Shown here one piece after another: positions 25,639 to 32,986 of a DNA stretch of 64,000 nt. Location: the NCBI RefSeq assembly GCF_003057875.1, contig NZ_PYXZ01000003.1:357-64356 (forward strand). Reading direction: 5' to 3'. The stretch's first letter is position 1, and every line of letters starts with the position of its first letter. The stretch comes from Nocardioides currus. Lineage in GTDB: Bacteria; Actinomycetota; Actinomycetes; Propionibacteriales; Nocardioidaceae. Made by a program: the position numbers and the translations under genes. The notes below the pieces were generated by a model, which was not told the DNA's origin, ran no database searches, and saw nothing but the letters and a program-made list of their open reading frames with translations.

Positions 25639-26442
25639 ATGCGGATCCGCAAGCAGAAGTCGCTCATCGACCGCGCTCACGACTACGTCGAGTCGGTCGC
25701 CGACACCGTCATTCCCCAGATCGAGGCGGCCCTCGAGTCCGCCCGCGAGAAGGCCGGACCCGCCATCTCCGACGCGCGCGACAAGGCCGGGCCCGCCCTG
25801 GCCGATGCCCGCGACCGCGTCGCACCCGCCCTGAGCGACGCCCGTGACCGCGTCTCGCCCGCCCTGAGCGACGCCCGTGACCGCGTCGCCCCGGCGCTGG
25901 TGGACGCCCGCGAGCGGGTCGCCCCCGCGTTGGCCGACGCCCGCGATCGGGTCGCCCCGGTGATCGCGGAGGGCCGTGCCCTCGCGGCCGAGAAGGCCGC
26001 CGCCGGTGCCGCGAGCGCGGCCGAGGCCGCCGCCGCGTCCCGGGAGTTCGCCGCCACCAAGGTGGCCGAGCTGCGCGACGAGCCGGAGCCGCGGGGCTCG
26101 AAGCTGAAGAAGTTCCTCCTCCTCGGTGGCCTGCTGGCCATCGGTGGCGTCGTGTTCTCCAAGATGCGCCAGCAGTCGGGGAGCAGCAACAACTGGCAGT
26201 CCTCCTACGTCCCCAGCCCGCCCCCGCCGGCCCCGGCCGCACCGGTGCCGCCCGCCCCGGTCGACCCGGTGCACGCGGACGAGGCCACGACCGACGTCGC
26301 CGCGGACACGCCCGACGACCCCGCCGGCGGCGGCCCGGGCGAGGCGATCAGCGACGCCGCCGAGGCCCCCCACGAGGTCACGACGCCCGACGCGCCCGCC
26401 GAGATCATCGACGTCGACGACGTCCCCGAGAACAAGGGCTGA
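25639..26442 (+). CDS. Membrane protein with 11-residue helical repeats (DUF5324-like?)
   Basis: 267 residues from ATG 25639 with an ideal TAGGAGGACACGC leader. Residues 41-117 contain seven 11-residue units of the type P-A-L-x-D-A-R-D-R-V-A, giving an amphipathic helix with 11-mer (hendecad) periodicity. An Ala-rich helix, one TM helix (about 158-175, K-K-F-L-L-L-G-G-L) and a Pro/acidic tail follow. Streptomyces has DUF5324-type proteins of similar build beside ppiA/crgA, and I tentatively link it to them. Function unknown; a membrane-surface or structural role is inferred. Confidence 0.75.
   Translation: MRIRKQKSLIDRAHDYVESVADTVIPQIEAALESAREKAGPAISDARDKAGPALADARDRVAPALSDARDRVSPALSDARDRVAPALVDARERVAPALADARDRVAPVIAEGRALAAEKAAAGAASAAEAAAASREFAATKVAELRDEPEPRGSKLKKFLLLGGLLAIGGVVFSKMRQQSGSSNNWQSSYVPSPPPPAPAAPVPPAPVDPVHADEATTDVAADTPDDPAGGGPGEAISDAAEAPHEVTTPDAPAEIIDVDDVPENKG
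25759..25989 (+). repeat. Seven 33-bp in-frame tandem repeats
   Basis: Units start at 25759, 25792, 25825, 25858, 25891, 25924 and 25957; the middle five are closely similar (for example CCCGCCCTGAGCGACGCC at the start of unit 3). They encode the 11-residue repeats of the membrane protein. Confidence 0.85.
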
Positions 26443-26479
26443 CACCGGCCGGGCGACCGGCCACCAGCGCGATCCCGCG

Positions 26480-26520
26480 CGAGGTCCCCGCACCCCCGAC
26501 ACGGGTGTGCGGGGACCTCG
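26480..26520 (+). terminator. Terminator after the 11-residue-repeat gene
   Basis: A perfect 14-bp stem CGAGGTCCCCGCAC (26480-26493) / GTGCGGGGACCTCG (26507-26520) with a 13-nt loop, 38 bp after the stop codon. Confidence 0.85.
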
Positions 26521-26534
26521 TCCGCATTTCCGGT

Positions 26535-26713
26535 CGGAGTGACACGGGCGTACCGAAAAACTCGCCCCCTCTCGAGCTCGCGATGACACACCCGTGCTGA
26601 CATCTCCGCACGGCTGTGTCACGTGCCGTGTCGGGGCGGGCGTCCAATTCGGTACAACCGTGTTACCGGTCGCGTGGGGGCGGCTGTTCGCATCGGTACA
26701 GCCGTGTCACGGG
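26535..26713. repeat. Cluster of GGTAC-n-CCGTGTCAC-type repeats in a convergent spacer
   Basis: TCGGTACAACCGTGTTAC (26649-26666) and TCGGTACAGCCGTGTCAC (26693-26710) are direct copies; CGGTACGCCCGTGTCAC is inverted at 26539-26555. Related half-copies GCACGG-TGTGTCA face each other at 26584-26597 and 26609-26622, forming a 14-bp hairpin with one mismatch. The 282-bp spacer (26443-26724) holds no gene and lies between two gene ends, so ordinary promoter operators are not expected. Confidence 0.6.
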
Positions 26714-26724
26714 CGTCGCGCGCA

Positions 26725-27738
26725 TCAGCGGTGGGCGAGGTCCGTCGGCTTGTTGTCGTCGATCCACTCGTCGATCCGCTCCCACCAGCCGAAGAGCCAC
26801 TCGATCCGTGCCTCCCGGTCGGCGGGGATCTCCGCGCGCGGCACCTCCCACCACCGCATGACCAGCTCCTTGTCCATCGGCAGCTCGCGCCACACGTCGC
26901 CGACGGTGAGCATGTGGTCCAGCCCCGTGTGCGCGACGAGCACGACGTCGGCCTCGGGCGCCGCGTCGAGGGCCGCGAGGAAGCCACCGGGGCGCGGGGC
27001 CAGCACGTTGGTCATCTGCTCGGCCCGCTCCGCCATCCGGGCCAGGCCGAGCTTGCGCAGCCGGGCGATCGCGCGGTCGCGGCGGGCCGGGGTGAAGTTG
27101 CCGCCCTCGGGGAAGATCACGAACGCGTCGTTGCGGTCGAGCCCGCTCGCCAGCCGCGCGATCTTGCTCTCGAAGTCCTCCCCCGGGCCAGGGTCGGGCG
27201 AGATGAAGGAGGCCGGGATGCGGTTGAGCAGGACGTCGATCGCGGGATCCCACGCCAGGGTGTCCTTGAGGACGACCCGGGGCTCGCGGTTGTACCAGTG
27301 CAGCAGGGCATACATCAGCGTGAACGAGTCACCGGGTCCCGCGTGCCGGCAGCACACGAGGATCGGGCGGACCGGGTGGGCGACGGGCGCCGGGCCGTCG
27401 GTGCGGATCCGCAGCGCCAGCACCCGCCGCGCCTCGCGGAAGAAGAGCACCAGGACGAACTGCACCAGGTCGTAGTGGATGCCGGAGAAGTACGGCGACT
27501 TCAGCCGCCACCCGAAGCCGGAGGCCAGCCACAGGCCGAGCAGCACGAGGAGCAGCAGCGCCTCCGCGGTGAGGTAGAGCATCGCGACGCACAGCACGCG
27601 CAGCGCGCGCCAGCGACCCGGGACGATCGGGGACAGGGCGGCCGCGGCGATCAGCCACAGCGGCAGGCTCACCCACATCGCCACGGTCAGCAGCACGACG
27701 GCGGGCGCGATGACCAGTCGGCGCAGGACCCAGATCAC
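26725..27738 (-). CDS. PlsC-type 1-acylglycerol-3-phosphate acyltransferase-like membrane protein
   Basis: 337 residues from GTG 27738. Two or three N-terminal TM helices (about 8-40 and 48-75). Acyltransferase motifs: H132-A-G-P-G-D137 (HX4D) and F209-P-E-G-G-N-F (FPEG). It probably acylates a lysophospholipid or other lipid at the inner membrane face. It follows the patatin lipase by 13 bp, suggesting a deacylation/reacylation pair. The C-terminus M-R-W-W-E-V-P-R-A-E-I-P resembles the small protein at 3247-3483. Confidence 0.85.
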   Translation of the reverse strand: MIWVLRRLVIAPAVVLLTVAMWVSLPLWLIAAAALSPIVPGRWRALRVLCVAMLYLTAEALLLLVLLGLWLASGFGWRLKSPYFSGIHYDLVQFVLVLFFREARRVLALRIRTDGPAPVAHPVRPILVCCRHAGPGDSFTLMYALLHWYNREPRVVLKDTLAWDPAIDVLLNRIPASFISPDPGPGEDFESKIARLASGLDRNDAFVIFPEGGNFTPARRDRAIARLRKLGLARMAERAEQMTNVLAPRPGGFLAALDAAPEADVVLVAHTGLDHMLTVGDVWRELPMDKELVMRWWEVPRAEIPADREARIEWLFGWWERIDEWIDDNKPTDLAHR

Positions 27739-27751
27739 CGCGCGCCCCGGC

Positions 27752-28612
27752 TCACCGTGGTGCCAGGTGCTCGTCGAGGTAGGCGCTCGAGGCGTCGTAC
27801 GTCGCGTCGATCCGTCGCTGCACGGAGTCGAAGTCGCGGAAGGCGAGCATGCTGTCGTCCTTGGTCGACGTGCCTGCGGCGGGCAGCACGTGGGCCTCGA
27901 CGTGGTCGGGGATCTCGGACAGCTCGCGCATGAAGCGGTGGCGACGGGCGACCTCGAAGCTGACGCGCGCCACGTCCCACGGCCGCCTGGGCGGGACGAG
28001 GGGACGGTCGATCCGGCCGACCTGGAGCACGAAGACGCGGGTCGCCCCGAGGCCCACGGCGCGACCGACCGGGATCGAGTTCACGATGCCGCCGTCGAGG
28101 AAGTGCTCCTCGCCGAACTCGGTGGTCGCGACGGCGGGCGGCAGCAGCCCCGGGACGGCCGCGCTGGCGACGATCGCCGGCACCAGCGGTCCGCTGGTGA
28201 ACCAGTGCTCGGCGGCGCGCTCGATGCTGGCCGCACACACGCCGAAGGTCACCGGCAGGTCGGCGAACGTGAGGTCGCCGAACTCGTCGACCAGCCGTTC
28301 GCGCAGCGGCTTCGCGGAGAACACGTGGGTGCCGCCGGTGGAGACCACGCGGCGTACGGTCCGCAGCGGCCGGTCGCGGAACAGCTCCGACCCGTCCGAC
28401 CTGCGGGTCTGGGCGGTGGTCGCCCACAGGTCGGTGAGACGCTCGATCACCTCGATGGACGGCTCGCGCGCGACCATCGCGCCGTTGAGCGCGCCGACGC
28501 TGGTGCCGAGCACGAGGTCGGGGACGATGTCGCGCTCGAAGAGGGCGCGCAGCATGCCGACCTCGACGGCGCCGAGGACGCCGCCACCACCGAGGACGAA
28601 GGCGGTCGTCAC
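27752..28612 (-). CDS. Patatin-like phospholipase
   Basis: 286 residues from GTG 28612. Patatin fold: oxyanion loop G-G-G-G-V-L-G (8-14), nucleophile S38 in G-T-S-V-G-A-L-N-G, and catalytic Asp in L-D-G-G-I-V-N-S. It hydrolyses acyl groups of phospholipids or related esters, probably in the cytosol since no signal peptide is present. Downstream member of the operon that starts with the lipoprotein gene; 4-bp gap to the DUF3817 gene. Confidence 0.9.
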   Translation of the reverse strand: MTTAFVLGGGGVLGAVEVGMLRALFERDIVPDLVLGTSVGALNGAMVAREPSIEVIERLTDLWATTAQTRRSDGSELFRDRPLRTVRRVVSTGGTHVFSAKPLRERLVDEFGDLTFADLPVTFGVCAASIERAAEHWFTSGPLVPAIVASAAVPGLLPPAVATTEFGEEHFLDGGIVNSIPVGRAVGLGATRVFVLQVGRIDRPLVPPRRPWDVARVSFEVARRHRFMRELSEIPDHVEAHVLPAAGTSTKDDSMLAFRDFDSVQRRIDATYDASSAYLDEHLAPR

Positions 28613-28616
28613 GGCG

Positions 28617-28949
28617 TCAGCGCAGCTCTGCGTGCTCGGCCCGGAGGCGGCTGGCGACGTTGTGCTCGACCCAGAAGATCAGCACCGGGATGAGCCCGGC
28701 GAGCAGCATCAGCACGAGGAACTGCAGCGACCAGCCCGCCCGGCGGGAGAGCAGGAAGGCGACCACGACGTAGACGATGTAGACCCAGCCGTGGATGAGG
28801 GCGACGATCCCGGTCAGGCTGTCGCCGAAGGTCTGGAGGTCACCGCCCTCGGCGAGACCGTACTTCAGCACCATCCCGACGGCGAGGGCGAGCAGGAGCA
28901 CGCCGACGACGAAGGCCAGCACGCGGTAGGTGAGGAAGAGGTTGCGCAC
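28617..28949 (-). CDS. DUF3817 family integral membrane protein
   Basis: 110 residues from GTG 28949. Three hydrophobic helices (about 8-30, 45-65, 72-95) with V-R-N-L-F-L-T-Y-R-V-L-A-F at the start and G-W-V-Y-I-V-Y-V-V in the second helix, matching the DUF3817 layout common in actinobacteria. The function is unknown. Five bases separate it from the SURF1 gene upstream. Confidence 0.82.
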   Translation of the reverse strand: MRNLFLTYRVLAFVVGVLLLALAVGMVLKYGLAEGGDLQTFGDSLTGIVALIHGWVYIVYVVVAFLLSRRAGWSLQFLVLMLLAGLIPVLIFWVEHNVASRLRAEHAELR

Positions 28950-28954
28950 GCGGA

Positions 28955-29671
28955 TCAATCTACCGACGCGGCCTCGGCCTCCCGGACGGCCTGCTCGTCG
29001 CGGACCCAGCGCCACCACACGAAGGCCGCGAACGCACCGAAGAACCACCACTCGAACGCGTAGAGCAGGTTGCGCAGCGCGGTGAAGCGACCGACCTCGG
29101 GCAGTGCGTCGAGGGTCGCGGCGTCGAGGCCGTCGGCGGGCGAGGTCGCGACGGCGTAGGCGCTGTAGAGGTCGTTGTCGACGCGCTGGATGGCGTCGGC
29201 GGTCCGCAGCTGGGGCACGACGTCGTCGTCGGGGTCGTCGTCGAAGGCGCCGTTGCCCTCCGGCGGCTGCAGCCAGCCGGTGACCGTCGCCTCGCCGGAC
29301 GGCACGAGCGAGGCGTCCTGGCTCTCCGTCCAGCCGAGCACGACCGGGATCGCGGGGTCGTCCGGGCCGCCGACCGCGAGCGGCACGACCAGCCACAGCC
29401 CGTCGCGGCCGGCGTCCTCGCGACCGGAGACGTAGAACGCCCCCTGCGGCAGCCACTCGCCCGCGAGGTCGACCGGGCGGCCCACGTCCTGGCCGGGGAA
29501 GGGGTCGTCGGGACCCATCACGTCGGCCAGCGGCACCGGGTCGAGCTGGGTGAGGTCGCGGGCCTCGGCGTCGCGCCGGTCCTGCCAGGCACGCAGCTGC
29601 CACACGCCGAGCGCTGCGGCGACGGCCACGAGGACGAGCGCGAGGGCGGTCGGTCCGATCAGTCGCTTCAC
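28955..29671 (-). CDS. SURF1 family protein (cytochrome oxidase assembly)
   Basis: 238 residues from GTG 29671; the start GTGA overlaps the stop of the upstream lipoprotein gene. Two TM helices, near residues 4-23 and 203-222, flank an extracytoplasmic domain. Family marks: L-G-x-W-Q-L at the end of TM1 and the second helix in Y-A-F-E-W-W-F-F-G-A. SURF1 proteins help insert haem a into cytochrome c oxidase; actinobacteria carry one copy near other membrane genes. Confidence 0.88.
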   Translation of the reverse strand: MKRLIGPTALALVLVAVAAALGVWQLRAWQDRRDAEARDLTQLDPVPLADVMGPDDPFPGQDVGRPVDLAGEWLPQGAFYVSGREDAGRDGLWLVVPLAVGGPDDPAIPVVLGWTESQDASLVPSGEATVTGWLQPPEGNGAFDDDPDDDVVPQLRTADAIQRVDNDLYSAYAVATSPADGLDAATLDALPEVGRFTALRNLLYAFEWWFFGAFAAFVWWRWVRDEQAVREAEAASVD

Positions 29672-30702
29672 AGGCCGGTCGGCTCTTCCATGGGCGTGAC
29701 CTCGTTGCACACGGCGAAGGGGAGCAGGCCGGTCAGGGTCGCCGTCGCCGCGGCCAAGGGTCGCGCGACGTCGTAGCCGATGCGTCCGGTGGAGGGGTCG
29801 ACGACCGGTGCGGTGAATCCGTCACCGAAGCCGAGGGAGCCGATCGTCGGGAAGGCGGCGGCCAGCTCGGAGCGGTCGAAGAGGTCGGGGCGGTCCGGCC
29901 CGAGGCGGGCCGTGGCGACCCCGTCGGCGAAGCCCACCGCGAACCGCTCGAGCGGCGCCAGGGTGGTCGGGTCGTGCGCCGCCACCACCGCCTCCTGGTC
30001 CTCGACGTCCGCGTCCGGGCCGAGCACGGCGGCCAGGGACAGGCAGCCCGCTCGGTAGTACGTCGACTCGGCCGGGGTGTCGCTGGCCAGGTCGGCGATG
30101 CCCTCGATGGTGCCCCACGAGTCCTGAGCGTCGCTCGCCGCACCCACCGAGACGAGGTGCCGCTCACGGTCGACCTCGGCGCCGCCGAGGCCCGCGACGT
30201 CGTCGGCGACCGCCCGTTCCACGCCGGCGAGGTCGAGGTCGGGGCGGAACGCGAGGACCCAGCCGGGACCGCCGGGGCCGGTGAAGTGCGCCTCCCAGTC
30301 GACGTCGTCCTGGGTGAAGCCGTAGTCGAGCATCAGTCGCGAGGTCTCCTCGCGCAGCATCCCCTCGGCGAGCAGCACGCTCTGCGTCCGCGCCCGCTCC
30401 CAGTAGTCGCTGCGGTCGGTGACGAGGTCGTCGCTGGTCAGGTCGGGCACGCCCAGGCTCGCCCGCGACTCGTCGAAGTCGGTGACGGTGACCTCGGTGG
30501 CGTCGGCCGGGACCAGCGTCAGCGCCGCCTTCCCGGCCGCCACGTCGGCATCGGGGTCGTACGCCGCGATGGTCGGCGTGGGTCGCGCCGGGACCTCCTG
30601 TTGCGTCAGCCCCGGGTCGCCGCACCCGGCCAGGAGGACCAGCGCCGCCAGAGCGACCAGACCGGCGGCCCGACCGGTCGCCGAGGCCCAGGCGAATTTC
30701 AC
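29668..30702 (-). CDS. Lipoprotein of unknown function
   Basis: 344 residues from GTG 30702. A signal peptide ends in a perfect lipobox L-V-L-L-A-G-C (Cys near residue 26), so the mature protein should be lipidated and face the cell wall. The mature domain, about 315 residues, has two Cys that may form a disulphide and no motif I recognise. First gene of the five-gene operon and divergent from moxR (58-bp spacer). Adjacent SURF1 suggests, but does not prove, an envelope or respiratory link. Confidence 0.8.
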   Translation of the reverse strand: MKFAWASATGRAAGLVALAALVLLAGCGDPGLTQQEVPARPTPTIAAYDPDADVAAGKAALTLVPADATEVTVTDFDESRASLGVPDLTSDDLVTDRSDYWERARTQSVLLAEGMLREETSRLMLDYGFTQDDVDWEAHFTGPGGPGWVLAFRPDLDLAGVERAVADDVAGLGGAEVDRERHLVSVGAASDAQDSWGTIEGIADLASDTPAESTYYRAGCLSLAAVLGPDADVEDQEAVVAAHDPTTLAPLERFAVGFADGVATARLGPDRPDLFDRSELAAAFPTIGSLGFGDGFTAPVVDPSTGRIGYDVARPLAAATATLTGLLPFAVCNEVTPMEEPTGL

Positions 30703-30760
30703 GCGGGCGAGTCTGCCACTCGCCGTACGCGTGCCGTCAGTCCGCGTAACCTCATGACCC

Positions 30761-31795
30761 ATGACCGCCACGAGTGAGACCGCGCCCGCTGCCGCCCCGG
30801 GCGGCGTGGCCGACGGTGGGGCGACGACCGGTTCCATGACCCCCGACCAGGCGACCTGGTTCGCGGCCGCCTTCACCCGGATGGCCGACAACATCGGCCT
30901 CGCCGTCCTGGGCAAGGACCACGTGGTCCGGCTCGCGCTCACCTGCCTGCTCTCCGAGGGCCACCTGCTCCTCGAGGACCTGCCCGGCACCGGCAAGACG
31001 ATGCTGGCCCGCGCGCTGTCCAACACCATCGAGGGCACGCACGCCCGGATCCAGTTCACCCCCGACCTGCTGCCGACCGACGTCACCGGCGTCACGGTCT
31101 ACGACCAGCACAAGGGGACCTTCGACTTCCACCAGGGCCCGATCTTCCACGACATCGTGCTCGCCGACGAGATCAACCGCGCCTCCCCCAAGACGCAGGC
31201 CGCGCTGCTCGAGGTGATGGAGGAGGGCCACGTCACCGTCGACGGCATCACCCACGACGTGCCGCACCCGTTCATGGTCATCGCCACGCAGAACCCGATC
31301 GAGCAGGCCGGCACCTACCGCCTCCCGGAGGCGCAGCTCGACCGGTTCCTGATGAAGACCTCGGTCGGCTACCCCGACGCCGACGCCACCGAGGAGCTCC
31401 TCCTCGGCTCGGCGGTGCGCGACCGCGCCTCGCTGGTCACGCCGGTCGCCAGCCGCCAGGTGGTCGGCGACCTCACGCGCCTCGCCGGTTCGGTGTACGT
31501 CGATCGCGCGGTCGTGCGCTACGTCCGCGAGCTCGCCGAGGCGAGCCGCGAGCTGCCGCACGTGAAGATGGGCCTGTCCGCGCGGGGCTGCCTGGCCCTG
31601 GTGCGGGTCGCGAAGACGTGGGCCGCGGCCGACGGGCGCACCACCGTCGTGCCCTCCGACATCACCGCCCTCGCCTCGCCGGTGCTGTGCCACCGCCTGC
31701 TCCTCGACCCGCAGGCGCAGTTCAGCGGGGTCTCGGTCGACGACGTGATCGAGCGGCTCCTGGGCTCCGTCACGCCCCCCACGACCCGCGACTGA
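30761..31795 (+). CDS. MoxR-type AAA+ ATPase
   Basis: 344 residues. Walker A L-P-G-T-G-K-T (74-80), Walker B I-V-L-A-D-E-I-N-R-A (about 134-142), sensor T-Q-N-P-I-E and the arginine-finger region typical of MoxR. MoxR ATPases act as chaperones that remodel or activate partner proteins, often with DUF58 and transglutaminase-fold proteins coded next to them, as here. First gene of a three-gene operon with 3-bp and overlapping junctions. Confidence 0.92.
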   Translation: MTATSETAPAAAPGGVADGGATTGSMTPDQATWFAAAFTRMADNIGLAVLGKDHVVRLALTCLLSEGHLLLEDLPGTGKTMLARALSNTIEGTHARIQFTPDLLPTDVTGVTVYDQHKGTFDFHQGPIFHDIVLADEINRASPKTQAALLEVMEEGHVTVDGITHDVPHPFMVIATQNPIEQAGTYRLPEAQLDRFLMKTSVGYPDADATEELLLGSAVRDRASLVTPVASRQVVGDLTRLAGSVYVDRAVVRYVRELAEASRELPHVKMGLSARGCLALVRVAKTWAAADGRTTVVPSDITALASPVLCHRLLLDPQAQFSGVSVDDVIERLLGSVTPPTTRD

Positions 31796-31798
31796 CCC

Positions 31799-32986
31799 GT
31801 GCCGTCGTTCCTGGCCCGCCTCGCCCGGGGGATGCTGGCGCTGCTGCGCGTTCCGACGGCGACCGGGCGCGGCGTCATCGCGCTCGGCCTCGCGGCGTGG
31901 ATCGGCTCCGCCTACACCGACATCGTCGAGCTGCGGCTGCTCGCGCTGATGTGCGGGCTGGCCGTGCTGGCGGCCGTGCCGTGGCTGTTGGTGCCGATGC
32001 GGGTGGACGCCGCCCTGACCCTGCGACCCCCGCGCGCGGTCGCCGGCGAGCACGTCGACATCACCCTCGCCGCGACCAACCGGGGCCGGCTGTCGCTGTG
32101 GCAGCCGCTGGTGCGCCTCCCCGTCGGGCAGCGCGAGTCCTGGCTGCGGATGCCGACCCTGCCGCCGGCCGAGCGTCGCAGCCACGACAGCGTCGCCGAC
32201 GACCTGGAGCGGGGCGTGCTCGACGTCGGCCCGGCGAGCGCCGTACGCACCGATCCGCTGGGTCTGCTGCGCAAGACGGTGCGCTGGTGCGAGCCGATCG
32301 AGCTCTACGTCCGCCCGCGGATGGCCCTGCTCTCGACCCTCGGCTCGGGGCAGGTGCGCGACCTCGAGGGCGTGCCGAGCGACCGGGTCTCGATGAGCGA
32401 CCTCGCCTTCCACGCCTTGCGTGAGTACGTCCCCGGCGACGACCTGCGACACGTTCACTGGAGGTCCTCGGCGCGCGCCGGCGAGCTGCTGGTGCGGCAG
32501 TACCACGACACCCGGCGCAACCACGCGACCGTCGTCCTCGACCCGACGCCCGGCGCCTACCGCGGCGACGACGACTACGAGCTCGCCGTGTCGGTCTCCG
32601 CGTCCTTGGTGATGTGCGCCGCGCGCGAGGAGTACGACATCAGCCTGCTCAGCGGGACCGAGCAGATCACCTCCGTGCCGGCCGGTGCCGTGCTGGACGC
32701 GACGTGCCGGGTGCAGCGCCAGCCGGGTGCCGACCCGCTCGCGAGCCAGGTGCACCAGGCGCTGGTGCTGGCGCCCGACACCAGCCTGCTCTTCGTCGTC
32801 ACGGGGGGTGTCGCCGACGACCTCGACGCGCTGGCCGCCGCGCTCCTGGTCGTGCCGGCCGACACCCGCTGCGTGGTGCTGCGATCGGTGCCCGGCGAGG
32901 AGCCGTCGGTGCTGCGCCAGCACGGCCACGAGGTGATCACGGTGGGTTCGCTGGCCGAGCTCCCCGGCGTGATGGCGGCATCATGA
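31799..32986 (+). CDS. DUF58 domain protein (MoxR partner)
   Basis: 395 residues from GTG 31799. Two N-terminal TM helices (about 24-62), a beta-rich extracytoplasmic domain, then the DUF58 core R-E-Y-V-P-G-D-D-L-R-H-V-H-W-R-S-S-A-R (about 208-226) and a von Willebrand A-like C-terminal part. DUF58 proteins are obligate genomic partners of MoxR ATPases. The molecular function is not established. Confidence 0.9.
   Translation: MPSFLARLARGMLALLRVPTATGRGVIALGLAAWIGSAYTDIVELRLLALMCGLAVLAAVPWLLVPMRVDAALTLRPPRAVAGEHVDITLAATNRGRLSLWQPLVRLPVGQRESWLRMPTLPPAERRSHDSVADDLERGVLDVGPASAVRTDPLGLLRKTVRWCEPIELYVRPRMALLSTLGSGQVRDLEGVPSDRVSMSDLAFHALREYVPGDDLRHVHWRSSARAGELLVRQYHDTRRNHATVVLDPTPGAYRGDDDYELAVSVSASLVMCAAREEYDISLLSGTEQITSVPAGAVLDATCRVQRQPGADPLASQVHQALVLAPDTSLLFVVTGGVADDLDALAAALLVVPADTRCVVLRSVPGEEPSVLRQHGHEVITVGSLAELPGVMAAS

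Noticed and set aside
29668..31095. Longer start for the lipoprotein gene at 31095
   Set aside because: It would overlap the moxR gene on the other strand by over 300 bp; the GTG at 30702 places a perfect signal peptide and lipobox.
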